Below are positions 11,445-23,798 of a stretch of 64,000 nucleotides of DNA, in pieces. Below the pieces are notes generated by a model that was given only the letters and a program-made list of their open reading frames with translations, did not search any database and was not told where the DNA came from. Every line of letters starts with the position of its first letter. The stretch's first letter is position 1. The stretch lies in contig NC_135715.1 in the NCBI RefSeq assembly GCF_964656455.1, positions 174,064,437 through 174,128,436 on the forward strand. Reading direction: 5' to 3'. Position numbers and translations under genes: made by a program. The stretch is from Halichoerus grypus (lineage: Eukaryota; Chordata; Mammalia; Carnivora; Phocidae).

Positions 11445-11832
11445 TGGGGCACGTGGGTGGCTCAGTGGGTTAAGCATCAGACTCTTGATTTCAGCTCAGG
11501 TCATGATCTCAGGGTTGTGAGATCAAGCCCCATTTTGTGCTGAGTGTGGAGCCTGGTTAAAATTCTCTCTCTCTGGGTGCCTGGGTGGCTCAGTCCATTG
11601 AGCGTCTGCCTTTGGCTCAGGTTGTGATTTCAGGTCCTGGGATTGAACCTCACATTAGGCTCCCTGCTCAGTGGGGAGTCTGCTTCTCCCTATCTCTCTG
11701 CCCCTCCCACTGCTTGTACTCTGTCTCTCTCTTTTTCAAATAAATAAATAAAATCTTTTAAAAAACAAAAAAATTCTCTCTCTCCCTCTGCTCCTCTCTC
11801 TCACTCTCTCTCTAATAAATAAATAAATAAAA
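11445..11832 (+). mobile_element. Can-SINE (outer), split by a second Can-SINE
   Basis: Head GGGGCACGTGGGTGGCTCAG, tRNA-like A and B box remnants, CT-rich part and (AAATA) tail. Flanks are CACAAAAGTTTT at 11433-11444 and CACGAAAGTTTT at 11833-11844, one mismatch. Its CT stretch is interrupted by another SINE at 11574-11769. Confidence 0.92.
11574..11769 (+). mobile_element. Can-SINE (inner), nested in a Can-SINE
   Basis: Complete SINE starting TGGGTGCCTGGGTGGCTCAG and ending with an A-rich tail. Its perfect 15-bp target-site duplication AAAATTCTCTCTCTC lies at 11559-11573 and 11770-11784, inside the CT region of the outer SINE. Confidence 0.95.
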
Positions 11833-14359
11833 CACGAAAGTTTTCAATTTTTATTAAGTCCAATTTATGTTTTCTTTTGTTATCCATGCTTTTGGTGTCA
11901 TATCTAAAAAAAATTGCTTAATCCAAGATTTTAAAGATTTATTCCTGTGTTTTGTTTTGAGTTTTTTTTTTTTAATTATTTTTTAGCTCCTACATTTAAG
12001 TTCCTGATCTGTTTTGAGTTAATTTTTGGATATGTTGTAAGGAAGAGACCCAGTTTTATTCTTTGCATGTGGTCATCTAGTTTTTCCAACAGTATTTGTT
12101 GAGAAGACTATTCTTTCCCCCATTGAATTGTTTTGGCATACTTGTTGAATACCAGTTGATCACGTATGGTTTTATTTTGGGACTGTCAATTTATTTCATG
12201 ATTTATATGCCTATCCTAATGCCAGTATCATACAGTCTTAATTACTGTAGCTATGTAGTAATTTTTGAAATTGGGAACTGTGACTCCTCAAACTTTGTTC
12301 TTTTTCAAGATTGTTTTGGCTATTCTGGGTCTCTTGTATTTTAATATGAATTTTAGGATCAGCTTGTTGATTTCAACAAAAGGCAGCTGGGATTTTGATA
12401 GGAATTGCATTGAATCTATAGATCAGTTTGGAGAATATTGCCATCTTAACAATATTAAGTTTTCTAACACAAGAACATAAATATCTTTTTATTAATTTAG
12501 ATCTTTTTTTAATCTTTCAGTGATTTTTTTGTATTTTTTGAGTCTCACACTTATTTTATTAAGTTTATTCCTAAGAAACTTACTTTAAATGTATCATAAA
12601 TGGAATCACTTTCTTAGTTTTATTTTCAGATTATTTATTGCTAGTGTGTAGCAATACAATGGATTTTGTATATTGATCTTAGATCCTGCAAAATTTGGGA
12701 ATCCATTGATTATTCTAATCATTTTTTTTTCTGTGTGTGTGTATTTTTTTTTAATTTTCTGTATATAAGATCATGTCATCTGCAAATATAGATAGTTTTA
12801 TTTCCTCCCTTCTAATCTGGCTGTCTTTTATTTCTTTTAGTTAATTAATTCCCCCCTGGCTAGAACTCCTGGTACAGTTTTGAACGGAGGTAGCAGCATT
12901 GTTACCTCTTGTCTTGTTCCTGATTTGAGAATAAAAGCTTTCATATTTCACTATTAATGCGATATAATCTTTGGGTTTTTGTAGAGCTCTTGATCAGGTT
13001 AGGTTCCCTTTATCCCTAGCTTGTTGAGTGTTTTTTCATAAAAATGTGTTGGATTTTTGTCAAATGATTTTTCTTCATCTAGTTACATGATGTGAAGTTT
13101 TTATTCTTTATTCTATTGATACCATGTGTTATGTGGATTTTTATGTTCAACCAAGCTTGAATTCTTGGGATAAATTCTCCCTCATCATGGTGTAATGATC
13201 CTTGTCATATGTCTCTGGATTCAGTTTGGTAGTGTTTTGTTGAGTATTTTTGGTATCTATATTCATAAGGAGTAATGTTCTGTGCATTTCTTTCCTTGTG
13301 ATGTCTTTGGTTGATTTTGTATCAAATTAACACTGACCTCATAACGTATGTTGAGAAGTATTCTAAACTCTTCCATTTCTTGGAAGAGTTTGTGACAGAT
13401 CAGTGTTAGCTCTTTAAACATTGGGTAAAATTTACCAGTTTACCAGTGAAACAATCTTGCCCTGGGCTTTTATTTGTGAGAAATTTTCTTGATTACTAAC
13501 TATATCTCTTCACTTGTTATAAGTCTATTCAGATTCTCTATTTCTTCTTGAGTCAGTTTTGTAGTTTTTATGTTTCTAGGAATTTGTCCATTTCATCTAG
13601 ACTATCTAATTTGTTGGCATAAAGTTGTTCATCTTGTTCACTTAAAATTGATTTTATTTCTGTGAAGTTGACAGTAATGTCACCTCTTCCATTCTTGATT
13701 TTATAAATTTGACTCCCCTTTTTTTCTTGATCAGTGGAGCTACTGGTTTGTCAACTTCATTGATCTTTTCAAAGAATTAACTTTTGGTTTTGCTCATTTT
13801 CTCTCTTCTATTATATCCTCATTTCATTTATTTCCACCCAAGTATTTATTATTGCCTTCCTTCTGCTTGCTTTGGGTCTAGTTTACTCTACTTTTTCTAG
13901 TTTCATATGGTGGGAAGATTAGGTTACTGGTTTAAGATGTTAGCAAAATGTATTTTTTAAGGTATTTATCCATTTCTTGTAAGTTGTAGAATTATTGACT
14001 TATATTTGTTCATAATATTCTTATTGTCTTTTTAATATTTGTAATCTCCATGGGATGTTATTTCTTTCATTCCTGGTATACCACTTTGTGTTTTCTCTTT
14101 TTATTTCCTTCAGTTTTGCCAAGGTTTAGCAATTTCACTAATATCTTCAAAGAACAAGTTTTTTGCTTTGATAATTTTATCTATTGTTTGTGCATTGTTT
14201 ATTTCATTATTTTTGCTCTCACTAAATGGAGGGGTCTCATATCAGTTGGTTCATTGTGCAGGCAACCATAAATGAATTTCTAGGATAAGTTTTGTTCTAT
14301 TCAATGCAATTACACCTCAGTTTGTCATACTGAAGTCTTTTTTTTTTTTTGTCTGTGTC

Positions 14360-14793
14360 AGCAATTTATTTATTTATTTTCTTTTTTAAATTATTGGTTT
14401 CAAGGGTAGAATTTAGTGATTCATCAGTTGCATATAACACCCAATGCGCATTACATCAAGTGCCCTCCTTAATGCCCATCACCCAATTATCCCATCTCTC
14501 CACCCACCTCCCCTCTAACAACCCTGTTTGTTTCCTATAGTTAAGAGTCTCTTACGGTTTGCCTCCCTCTCTGTTTTCTTCTTATTTTATTTTTTTCCTT
14601 CCCTTCTCATATGTTCATGTTTTGTTTCTTAAATTCCACATAGGAGTTAAATCATATGGTATTTGTCTTTCTATGACTTATTTTGCTTAGAATAATATCC
14701 TCTAGTTCCATCCATGTCATTGCATATGGCAAGATTTTATTCTTTTTGATGGCTGGGTACACCACATCTTTATCCATTCATCTGTCAGTGAGG
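14360..14793 (-). mobile_element. Carnivore L1 3' end, truncated, antisense
   Basis: Antisense carnivore L1 tail (GATTCATCAGTTGCATATAA; CACCCAATTATCCCATCTC) passing into the end of ORF2 (TTTATCCATTCATCTGTCAG near 14770). Diverged from the two full-length copies, so older. Confidence 0.8.
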
Positions 14794-14975
14794 AACTTCT
14801 CTGGCTCCTAAGGTCAACTATCACAGAATGATCACTATGTTACAGCCTCTTCAGTTAAATTTATGTAATCATTATTATCTTGTTTTAAATATAAATAAAT
14901 TGAGGCTAAGGAAATGACAGGTTTGAAATACTGGATCCAAGATCAGAGGACCTTCTACTATATCACATTGCATCT

Positions 14976-15107
14976 CCATGTACTGAGCCAAAGAAAGTGA
15001 CAAGCATAAAAGAATTCAGTGTGTATGATAAACATGTTTCCCCATGTCCTAAACCAAAGAAAGTGATAAACAAAAAAGAATTGGATACTGAAGTTCCTCA
15101 TTATCTA
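14976..15107. repeat. Imperfect 66-bp tandem duplication
   Basis: CCATGTACTGAGCCAAAGAAAGTGA at 14976 recurs as CCATGTCCTAAACCAAAGAAAGTGA at 15042, followed in both by an A-rich stretch and AAAGAATT. Two copies, with several mismatches. No family recognised. Confidence 0.7.
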
Positions 15108-15130
15108 TGTAGCCTGTTGACCAATAACCT

Positions 15131-15450
15131 TTTTTAATTGATTTATAATTGACATATAGTCATATTAGTTTCAGATATACAACAAACATATTTGATATTT
15201 GTATACATTACAAAATGATCATTGCAGTAAGTCTAGTTATCATCCATTACCATACATAGTTACAAAAATGTTTTTTCTTATGATGAGCTCTTTTAAGAAA
15301 TATTCTCTTAGAAACTTTCAAATATGCCATACAGTATTACTAACTAGTTACCATGTTGTACAACTCCATGACATTTATTTTATAAATATTTTTATATTTT
15401 AGTTCATTCCTTTTGACCCCTTTTTTCCATTTCACCCTCTCCCCAACCCT
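15131..15450 (-). mobile_element. Old L1 3' UTR, antisense
   Basis: Typical antisense L1M tail: TTTTTAATTGATTTATAATTG, then ATATTAGTTTCAGATATACA, GTATACATTACAAAATGATC and a final CATTTCACCCTCTCCCC. Truncated at its 5' side. Confidence 0.8.
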
Positions 15451-15722
15451 GATAGCTTTTATTTAATGTATAACCTGATCATACACATTGCAGACCTATC
15501 TAATCTATGATGGGAATAATTCCCAAGTGGAAAGCTTCCCAAAGGTATTTATAAATACTCTCACAAGTACTTATTTTTCTCTAAATGTCATCTGGAGGGT
15601 GCTAAAGTAAAGTATACTGAAAATTTAATAAACATCAACCTGCAATTCAAATTGAAATTCTGCCTTCTTTTTGTTTAATTTTTGTGATAATATCTTGCCT
15701 TGGAAAAACTGTAAGCTGGCTG

Positions 15723-16250
15723 TTTCAGTTAGCTTTTCACCTCCAAACTCAGTAGAATGAAACAATAAAATACTTACTTATTTAATTAAATTGTGGCTCA
15801 GCTATTTACGTTAAACTCAGCTAGGTGTTTTTTCTGCTGGTCTTTGCTGGGTTTACTATGGACTTTCAGTCAGCTGTTAGCTTAGTTTCTGTTTATCTGT
15901 TAGTCTGTTTCTGGAGTTGGGCTGATTATTGATTGGTGCAATGAAAAATTGTGCTATTAGCCTCTTACCTTCCAGGAGAATAACCCTTGTCATATGATGG
16001 CTTATTTATATGGTGGCTCTGGATTCCAAGACATGGAGAAGGCAAGCTCCTATATATAAGGTCTTTCCAGCCTCTGCTTATATCACATTTGCTAATGTCT
16101 CATCAATGAAAGAAAGTCACCTGGCCAATCCTAACTTATAGGAGTGGAAAGTAGATTCCACCTCTTGGCGGGAGTCAAGTGCAAAGAATGATGGCCATTT
16201 TTGTTATCTACTACATTGGCTCTGGATGCAGTAAAAGGACTATGAGGCCA
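15723..16250 (+). repeat. Old interspersed repeat, family not named (copy 1 of 3)
   Basis: Starts TTTCAGTTAGCTTTTCACC and ends near ATGGCCATTTTTGTTATCTAC after CCACCTCTTGGCGGGAGTCA. Similar heads and tails occur at 17000 and 59965. I recognise the pattern as an old mammalian repeat but cannot assign a class with certainty. Confidence 0.6.
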
Positions 16251-16344
16251 GGAAAGAGGTGTTCTCATCAGTATCTCTAGGATATTAACAGAGGTATGCC
16301 TTGTGTCAGAAGGATGGTTGGGACACACCCCACATCACGATCCA

Positions 16345-16990
16345 GCTAAGGCTTTAATCTATGAAGAGCTTTCCTGGCAAATGAACAAATGCATTCCACT
16401 TAGAGACTGTTAGAAAAGCATTTGATTTGCCAGATAGCAGAAATATAAACTTTTCTTTGTTATCTTTCCCATGTTCTTCTTCCTCTTTCCCTCAACCACC
16501 CTACTCTCCAACCCATTTGATATCTTTTATAAAAGCCTGCCACTGACTGTCCTGGACTCGGTCCCTGTGAATGGCCAGGAAAAGTGCCAAATACCTGCTG
16601 CTTTATCTGAAACAGGGCATGAGGCTCATAAGCCCAGAAAATAAGATCAAAGAGATCTGACAGGTCAGGCTAAATTCTCAGATCCAATTTTAGAGCCTTT
16701 TAGGTTGAACCCACAGCATGAGTGCAAATGTACATACTTGAACACTCACCACACCTCTGGCCATGAGTACCTTGAAACACACACAAACTGAAACATTAAT
16801 TTCAGCAAATATGAGGTCTGGAAAGTGGGGGTTGGACAACAGGAGGGAAGCAAAAGGAGATGTTTTCTCTAGTAGCACAATGCCACATTTCTTTCTCTCA
16901 CAGAGACCCTGAGGCAGCTGTCTTGCTAGCATTTGTGACTACTCTGTCAATATTTCTCCCCCAAATTAACTCACCATTATCAGAAGGTTT
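16345..16990. other. Unique non-coding sequence
   Basis: No repeat, exon or RNA gene recognised. Short open frames here show no recognisable protein. Confidence 0.45.
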
Positions 16991-16999
16991 ATTTGTCAG

Positions 17000-17420
17000 C
17001 TATTGTTAAGCACACCAAACCAAAGCCCAGTTGCTTGAACTAATAAACATTTACTGTGTGTCATGACTCTGTGGACTGGGTGGGCAGTTTTGTTGATCTG
17101 AGCCAGCCTCAGAAAGCTTCCTTGGACTCACTCATGGAGTTATCACCTACAGATCTCAAGGGGACTGGCTAGTCTAGGATGCCCCTGCTGGGTAAACTTA
17201 GCCTTCCTCTATGCACTTCTCACATTTCTCCAGCCAGTTAGCTGAGGCATATCTTCATATTCATGGCTCAGGAACAAATGGGGCAGGAAAGCAAACACTA
17301 GTTCACAAGTGTTTTCAAGACTCCACTTGGGTCTTGTTTGCTAACTCCCATTGGCGAAAGCAAGTGACACAGCTGAGCCCAGAAAGAAGTGGTCACTTAG
17401 AACATCTTGCCCACAGTGGT
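17000..17420 (+). repeat. Old interspersed repeat, same family (copy 2 of 3)
   Basis: GTCAGCTATTGTTAAGCACA then CCCAGTTGCTTGAACTAATA and a GACTCTGTGGACTGGGTGGG stretch match the order seen at 59965. More diverged than that copy. Confidence 0.5.
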
Positions 17421-17429
17421 CGTAGTGAA

Positions 17430-18830
17430 AAACTGGAGACCTCAATGCAACCAATTTACCATCTTAGTTGTGTAAAAGTGTGGAGATAAAAAAAATTGTC
17501 ACACTTAGTTGTCCTATATTGAATGGTCTAGTCCTAGCATTGCCCTTGTTGGTGTTCATCTGGTTCAGTCATTCCTGGAGGTTTTTTTCTTTCCCCCCGA
17601 CACCTCAACATCAATGAGTTTTTCTCAGACTCAAGTCAGCCTGGGTTGGTGGGAGATGGGAAGGAGAGAGGAGGTGGTGACAGCTAATCTGTTGATATTG
17701 CCTTGTGGGTGTCCCAGTGTATGAGTCCTGCATGGTGTTGGTTCTGTGTCTTCTCTCTTTTGACCACATGACAAATTGTACCCCAGAGGACTCACTTATA
17801 GAAGAAAGGTTTCTGTTTTTGAGCAGTGGAACTAAGCCTTATGATTCACAGACTTTCTTGATTCAGCCTAGTGTTCCCCTTCTCAGTGTCCAGTTTCCCT
17901 GTATAGATAATGGAAATAATTAACTCCCAGAGAGAGCTTGAGATATATATGTGTGTGGAGGGGGTGCTAACCTGAATATAAGATACTGTGCTAAAAGTGT
18001 GTAAGGGTGAGTCACCCACCAGAATTTACCCTCTTAACTGGTTCTTCAACTTATCACTGGCTAAAAGATGTAACCATGATGTAATCAAGTATGGATGTAA
18101 CAAGAAGGATTTAGATCTGATGGTAGGAGTAATCTTGTGGTAAAAAATAAACAGTACAAAGTGATTCTCTTTCCCTCTTCCAAAGAAAGCCTCCAGGGTC
18201 CTGCTTCAGCCCTCACACCAGCTGTGCAGTGGCTAAGATCCTAACACCCTTTGCCTGTCTCTGGAGTGAGGTCACAAGGTATTTCAGTCTGTGACCGAGG
18301 TGTGAACCAGAGCCAAAGGGGAGAAAGTACTTCCAGAGCCTGAGTACCAAGGTATGATAGGACTTAAAGGTTTTGCAAGTGTTTCAGTTTTTTTTTTTAT
18401 CCTATTTTTCTTTTTGTATCTCTCTCTCTTTCTCTTATGTGAAAATAGTTGTCCTATTACTTTCAGGAAAATTTCCTCTGGAAAATATTAATGTTTTAAA
18501 CTTATCTTCATCTTCGAAATAAATGTGTTTCAAAAGTTTGCTGAGAGTCTAAGCACACCTTTCTCATCTTCTTGTACCATAGGCATAGGGAAGTGCTTAA
18601 GAGCATATTTTCTTTGGGATTCCTCAATGTCCTGAGATAGGGATTTCATAACCACAACCATCATCGATAAACAACACATAATTACTGAGCCTTTTATGGG
18701 TTCCATTTTCTGCTGGATGCCATGAAAGATACAGAGAAGGTCGATATATGGATGCCAACTCTACTGGATACATTATTGAACAGTGCAAAGTATAATAAGA
18801 TCGTAGGATTCTAGAGCTGAAAGGCATCTT
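17430..18830. other. Unique non-coding sequence
   Basis: No repeat or gene recognised. A CT-rich run lies at about 18390-18440. Confidence 0.45.
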
Positions 18831-18837
18831 TCAGAGT

Positions 18838-18880
18838 TCAAAGCACTTATTTTACAGATGAGGAAGTGGAGGCCCAGAAA
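18838..18880 (-). repeat. MIR SINE fragment
   Basis: TTTTACAGATGAGGAAGTGG followed by AGGCCCAGAAA is the antisense MIR core. It stops where the local duplication begins. Confidence 0.55.
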
Positions 18881-19241
18881 CACATTCTCCAAAAAGCTGA
18901 TAAAATCCCAGCTGCAAATTCACCAATACTAGTTTAACATAACTTAGACAAACAAATACAAAATGCTTCTCTCATTTATATCCAGGGAATAGATTATTAT
19001 TTTATATCCTGATATTGAGGTGTTGGACTTCAAATCTGCTTTCATATATCATCATGTAGGAGCAAATGTGGATGCAGATCTCTTTATCCTATTTAAAGGA
19101 GCTGATACAATGATACCACAAAGCAAGAGGTGCAGCATTTCCATAGTGAAGAATTTTTCATTATATATTTAACTAAGGTTTCAGTGGGAATTTATGTGGT
19201 GTGGATACAGGATGGGGATGAGGGATTTTATTAAGAAGACT
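18881..19241 (+). repeat. Local direct duplication, copy 1
   Basis: 361 bp that recur in the same orientation 3.14 kb downstream at 22022-22391. Shared blocks appear in order: CACATTCT..CAAAAA, AAATTCACCAA, CTCTCATTTATA, CTTTCATATATCATC.TGTAGGA, AAATGTGGATGCAGAT, AAGGAGCTGATA, a 31-bp identical block ending GTGTGGATACAGGATGG, and ATTAAGAAGACT. I recognise no transposon family in it, and both ends are sharp. Confidence 0.85.
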
Positions 19242-22021
19242 TCAGTTTTGGAGTCACACTTGAAAGTAAGTCTCACTCACAGGCCGAGTGGGGTCTCAGA
19301 AAATAATGAAAATCTAGGTAGCAAGGAGAGTCACCATGGAAATCTTTCCTTAATCTCATACATAGAAGGTTCTGTGCTGGACTCTATGCAGTTCTTAACA
19401 GTGAGAACACTTGATACAATTATAGGGCTTAGGAACATTGTGGACACCTTGGCAGGATGGGCCTCTTACTCACTCTATTCTTTACCTCCCCAGCTGATTT
19501 GCTAATTAAGGGGTTACCATGAAAACATATGGATGTGACCAAACGTGGTCTCTAGATCGGGGTGATTGGCTCAGAGGTGGATACATGAACATAGTCTTTT
19601 CAGAGGCCCATTGGAACTAGAACTGTTAAACCGTCAGTTTATCTCCATCACACATAAAGCTCAGATGTTGTTAGTTGAAACTATATATATTTTGCTTTGT
19701 GGCTGAAAGGTAAGAAAAGTTCCACTAAGTGAACGAAGAAGGAAGCATGTGTGTGGAGAAAAACAGAGGCTAAAGACAGGGAGACAAACATATGCATTAA
19801 AGTTCTTGCTTTCAATTGTTTCTATTGCTCAACCATATTCCTATTTTCAGGGTTTTATGAGATACCCCACTATATATATGATAAATGACCTTTTATACTT
19901 AAGCTGGTATGAATTGAATTTTGAATACATGGTAGTGAAAGATTATTGAATTCTATTAAAGTCTTAGATTAAATTAATACATTTTAAGAAATGAGGCATT
20001 GAGGGTTAGTGTCTGGGCCTAGAGCAAGTTGAGACATAAAAACCAGTTTGTTTCAATAAGCCTCAGTCAGATGAATATGCCTTCCTGATGCTGTCAGTGC
20101 CCCTTGGAAGGAGGCAGCTGTGGTTTTGGCTCCCTGAGCACTGAGGGAACTAGAAGATACTTTTCCACCAGGTCACTGGGTCTGAAATTGAGGACATACA
20201 TGCAAGGAAAATCCAAATCCAGAATGGTTCAGGTTAAAAGAAGTAAAGAAAGTCTTTCAAATGGCTAGGGCCATCATAATATGGAATGGAGGTTTGGAAG
20301 TTAATGAGCTCTTGAAAATGGTGGTTGAGTCAACAAGGGTAGCCTTGTGGCAGGGCTACTATAGAAGTGATGGAAACATCTGTGGGGAGACAAGAAAATA
20401 GGCTTCCAAACACTCCTTTTCCTCAAGATTTTTACATTTTGGTTTAGTCTCCAAGAGATAAGGGAGATGAGCTGGATGGGAAACTGGCCTCCAAGGGATC
20501 TAATTCCTCCACTAGAATTAGTCCCATTTCATTTCCACAATCCCATACACCCTCACTCCTTGTCCCTCTCCTGGTCCCTTCCTCTTCTCAGCTTCTCTGC
20601 TCCTCTCCAACAAAATCATTACCTCTCTTCTCTCTGGAAGCTTTTTCTAGGCAGGCTCCCACCTTGCTCTTCTACATTTTCCTTAAAAGGCCTGATCTCT
20701 GTCATTTTCCCAGCAATTTCCAAGGAAAGTCTTCTTCCATAAAGTCTTTCTCCTATGATGATCAGGGAAATAAAAGGTAACAAGTCCTCCTTGTTCTTTC
20801 CTGTCTGAATATACTATTCTTTCCTTAATGCTCTATCCCATCTAAGCCTAAACCATTGACTTAGACAAAAATGTAAATAATTTGCTTTACCTACTTACAG
20901 ATATATTTGACTTGAATTATACCATTGTCTCTCTTTGTGTGTTGATATTTTAGGGTCTCAGAGGCTTTTAGGATCATGTGACTTCAAGAAGAAACAGGTC
21001 CCTAGAACAATCCATAGGAATCCACCTTGGATGGTTTTGGGGACTTCCATATGCCATAAGATAGTTTCTGGTATAATGTAAACTCTGGTGATTTCACACA
21101 CATAATTGCTCTTTTTATCTGCCTGGCACTTTGCTGGTTTCTACTGCATGTCTCATGTTGTCTCAGAGAGTATTTAGATACACTAGATTAAGAAAGCAGG
21201 CCCATTGGCCACAGGCAAAATAGTAGGAGCAGTAGACCTTAAAAAGATTTAACAGGCTCTGTGTTTTATTTCCATTATGTATTTTTTAAAGTTTCCTTGA
21301 ATTTCTTATTTGATATAATGTTTATTACAGAGCCTCATCAATCAACATCAAGTCTCTAGGAAATATCTTTAGTACTGCTTTCGAATGTAGATTTCAGTGT
21401 TTATGAGAGAGAAGATTTCATCAGTTAGTGATAATATACATGCCAACAATCTGACTTATTCAAGAATGTAGATTACAGTACCTCATTCATTTTCATTTTA
21501 GCAATTCATGCACACACACACACAATTTCATGACCACATAATTTTAGAGATTTCTTCCCACCTTAAATAAATGTCATTTTTTTCAATATCTAGTCAATAT
21601 ACTTTACCTGGCACCTACATAGAAGCTCTTATGAAACCCATCTATTCTTTATAACATAATCCATTACTTTTGTAGGAAAATCCCAGTGAACACAACTTGA
21701 TAATGATTGTCAGATATATTACTGAGATTTTCATCACCTCTTCAACTGGATTTTGAGCAAGTAAGAGTGAAATATTTATAGTCATTCTTTTCACATCTAT
21801 TGTATGTGTTACCAGAAATTCTAGAAATAAATTATACAAATATATTTAGGAAATATTTAATTTCACTGAGATGGAATAGAGATTTCTTTTTAGCAGTAAG
21901 TAATTTTATAATTATGAGTACAATTATGAGTAGATCTTCAAGATAAATATTTGTTAATAAAATTTACCAAATATCTATATTGATAAAATCCAGATCAAGT
22001 CTTCTTATTAGTATAATAATA
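19242..22021. other. Unique, AT-rich non-coding sequence
   Basis: Lies between the two copies of the duplication. A pyrimidine-rich stretch sits at 20510-20640 and a short CA run near 21513-21524. No gene or transposon was recognised. Confidence 0.45.
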
Positions 22022-22391
22022 CACATTCTGCAAAAAACTGGTAAAATCTGAGCCACAAATTCACCAACAACAGTATAATGTAACAAACAAATAAAAAATG
22101 CCTCTCATTTATAGCCGCGGAATATATTACATTATGTTGATATTAAGTTGTTGGACATAATCAATAAACTTCAAACCTACTTTCATATATCATCCTGTAG
22201 GATAAGAGAAACAAATGTGGATGCAGATTTCATTATCCCATTTGAAGGAGCTGATATAATGACACCACAAACCAGCAGTTGCAATATTTTCATAGTGAAA
22301 TATTTTTCATTGTGTATTTTACCTAGGATTTTGATGGGAATTTATGTGGTGTGGATACAGGATGGCAATGGGGGATGTTATTAAGAAGACT
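22022..22391 (+). repeat. Local direct duplication, copy 2
   Basis: 370 bp matching 18881-19241. It has a small extra segment (ATAATCAATAAACTTCAAA region near 22158) and an extra GATAAGAGAA near 22201. An open frame of 78 codons runs through 22148-22384, but the other copy does not preserve it. Confidence 0.85.
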
Positions 22392-23102
22392 GATGATGGA
22401 CAAAAGGAAGTAACTGACTAGCTTTGCCTAAAGACTCCAAGGCTTCCAAATGCTCTCCCGTACAGAAGAGAATAGCCATTTGTTCTTCTTGTCCACTGGG
22501 GAATGAGCAAGGGGATATTGGTTAATAATGTGGCTAAGGAGATTCAGGATACACAATGAATTTCACAACTGACAAGCTTCTTGGACACTGGACCCATTGA
22601 CCAAGTGCTCTGTGAGTGGGGTGAAATGCCCTTCTCCGGGGGCCACCAGACACATCTGTCTGGCAGAATATAAATGCAGTGCTCCCCAGAGGGTTAAGAA
22701 TGGACAGTTGATGGCTGGATTCCTGCATTTCAGCCTGGCAATATTTATTTTAAATCCCATTTCTGTTCTCAGCATGAGATCTAGATTTCCCACCATGATT
22801 TTGAAGATGTCTTCTCTTTTTGCTTCATTCTGAAAAAGGAGAAGAATGAAGGAACTTCTTAGAGAAGAACATGTGATTTCTTTACAGAAAAGGACACATG
22901 CCTCATACTTTGGCTAGTCACATGAACACCATGTATTTAAAGATATAAACATTCATTCTTGAAATGAACAGCTTTGTTCTTTCCTCTCACAAATTGTGTG
23001 TGATGTGGAGAGTTTTGATTTTTCTCTTGACACATTTTAATGATGACCTAAGAAAACAGATTTAATGGTATTTAACTCAGAACCATAGCCTGGAATGACT
23101 TA
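22392..23102. other. Unique non-coding sequence
   Basis: No repeat or gene recognised. Confidence 0.4.
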
Positions 23103-23111
23103 AAAGCATCT

Positions 23112-23239
23112 CTCTATCTCTCTCTCTTTTTTAAGATTTCACTTTTTAAGTAATTTCTACATCCAACATGGGGCTTGAACTCACAACACCAAGATCAAGA
23201 GTTGCACGCTCCACTGACTAAGCCAGCCAGGCATCCCTG
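23112..23239 (-). mobile_element. Old tRNA-derived carnivore SINE, antisense
   Basis: Antisense SINE: TTTTTTAAGATTTC, ATGGGGCTTGAACTCACAAC, GATCAAGAGTTGCACGCTCC, ending TAAGCCAGCCAGGCATCCC. Flanks AAAGCATCT at 23103-23111 and 23240-23248 form a 9-bp duplication. It lacks a long CT stretch and is older than the other Can-SINEs. Confidence 0.85.
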
Positions 23240-23249
23240 AAAGCATCTT

Positions 23250-23796
23250 GAAGTTTATAGGGTGGACATGAAACTGAGTCACAGAAATGTGGAATAAACT
23301 GAGGGTCACAAGAATGGTTCAAGTTTGGTGGAAAGGCATTAAAAGAGAAAAAACTTAACTGCTTTTATTCAGGGTGAGGAAGAGTAGCAGAGAGGTCTAG
23401 CTCACAGAAGGAGAGTTAAAATATTACCTCTAAAGGAACAAAAGGGATAAATGGTTTCAGAGGCAAGTCAGTGATTTGCAAACACTGCAGACTCAGTTGC
23501 CCAATCAAAGATGCAAGATGGGTAGGGAAGGAGTGATAGAAACAATTAAATCATGTGCCACTTACAATTGGTAAATGGCATCTCTTTGATCAAGACATAC
23601 CCAAGCAACATCTGTTTCTTTGGGAACTGATCATGGTTACATCATTATGTGTACATTTAACACCAAAGCTGGGTGTAAAAAGTAACTGTTGTGGCACACT
23701 GGTCTCTGATGAGGAAACTTTCCAGAGGATTTTCTTTGCTAATTTTACTTTACTTTTTTTTCTTTTTTTGCTTTATAACAGCAAAAATTTCACAAC
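23250..23796. other. Unique non-coding sequence
   Basis: No repeat or gene recognised. The 122-codon open frame starting at 23555 runs into a DNA transposon and shows no known domain. Confidence 0.4.
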
Positions 23797-23798
23797 TA

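Larger units (their letters stand above)
10714..14335 (-). mobile_element. Old L1 (L1M-type) copy B, ORF2 part, antisense
   Basis: Continues from 3529. The plus strand is a decayed reverse complement of L1 ORF2: the end of ORF2 near 10750-11100 (GGAATTGCGGGTCATATGG), reverse-transcriptase parts near 12780 (ATCATGTCATCTGCAAATA, reverse of the FADD region) and 13440-13620. Frames are destroyed throughout. A Can-SINE pair interrupts it at 11445-11832. The 5' end is lost near 14270-14335, where homology fades. Confidence 0.85.

Noticed and set aside
11446..11832. tRNA-like A and B box sequences
   Set aside because: They are the tRNA-derived heads of Can-SINEs, not tRNA genes: no complete cloverleaf, and tails and TSDs show retrotransposition.
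22148..22384. 78-codon frame in duplication copy 2
   Set aside because: Copy 1 does not keep the frame (indels), so selection on a protein is unlikely.
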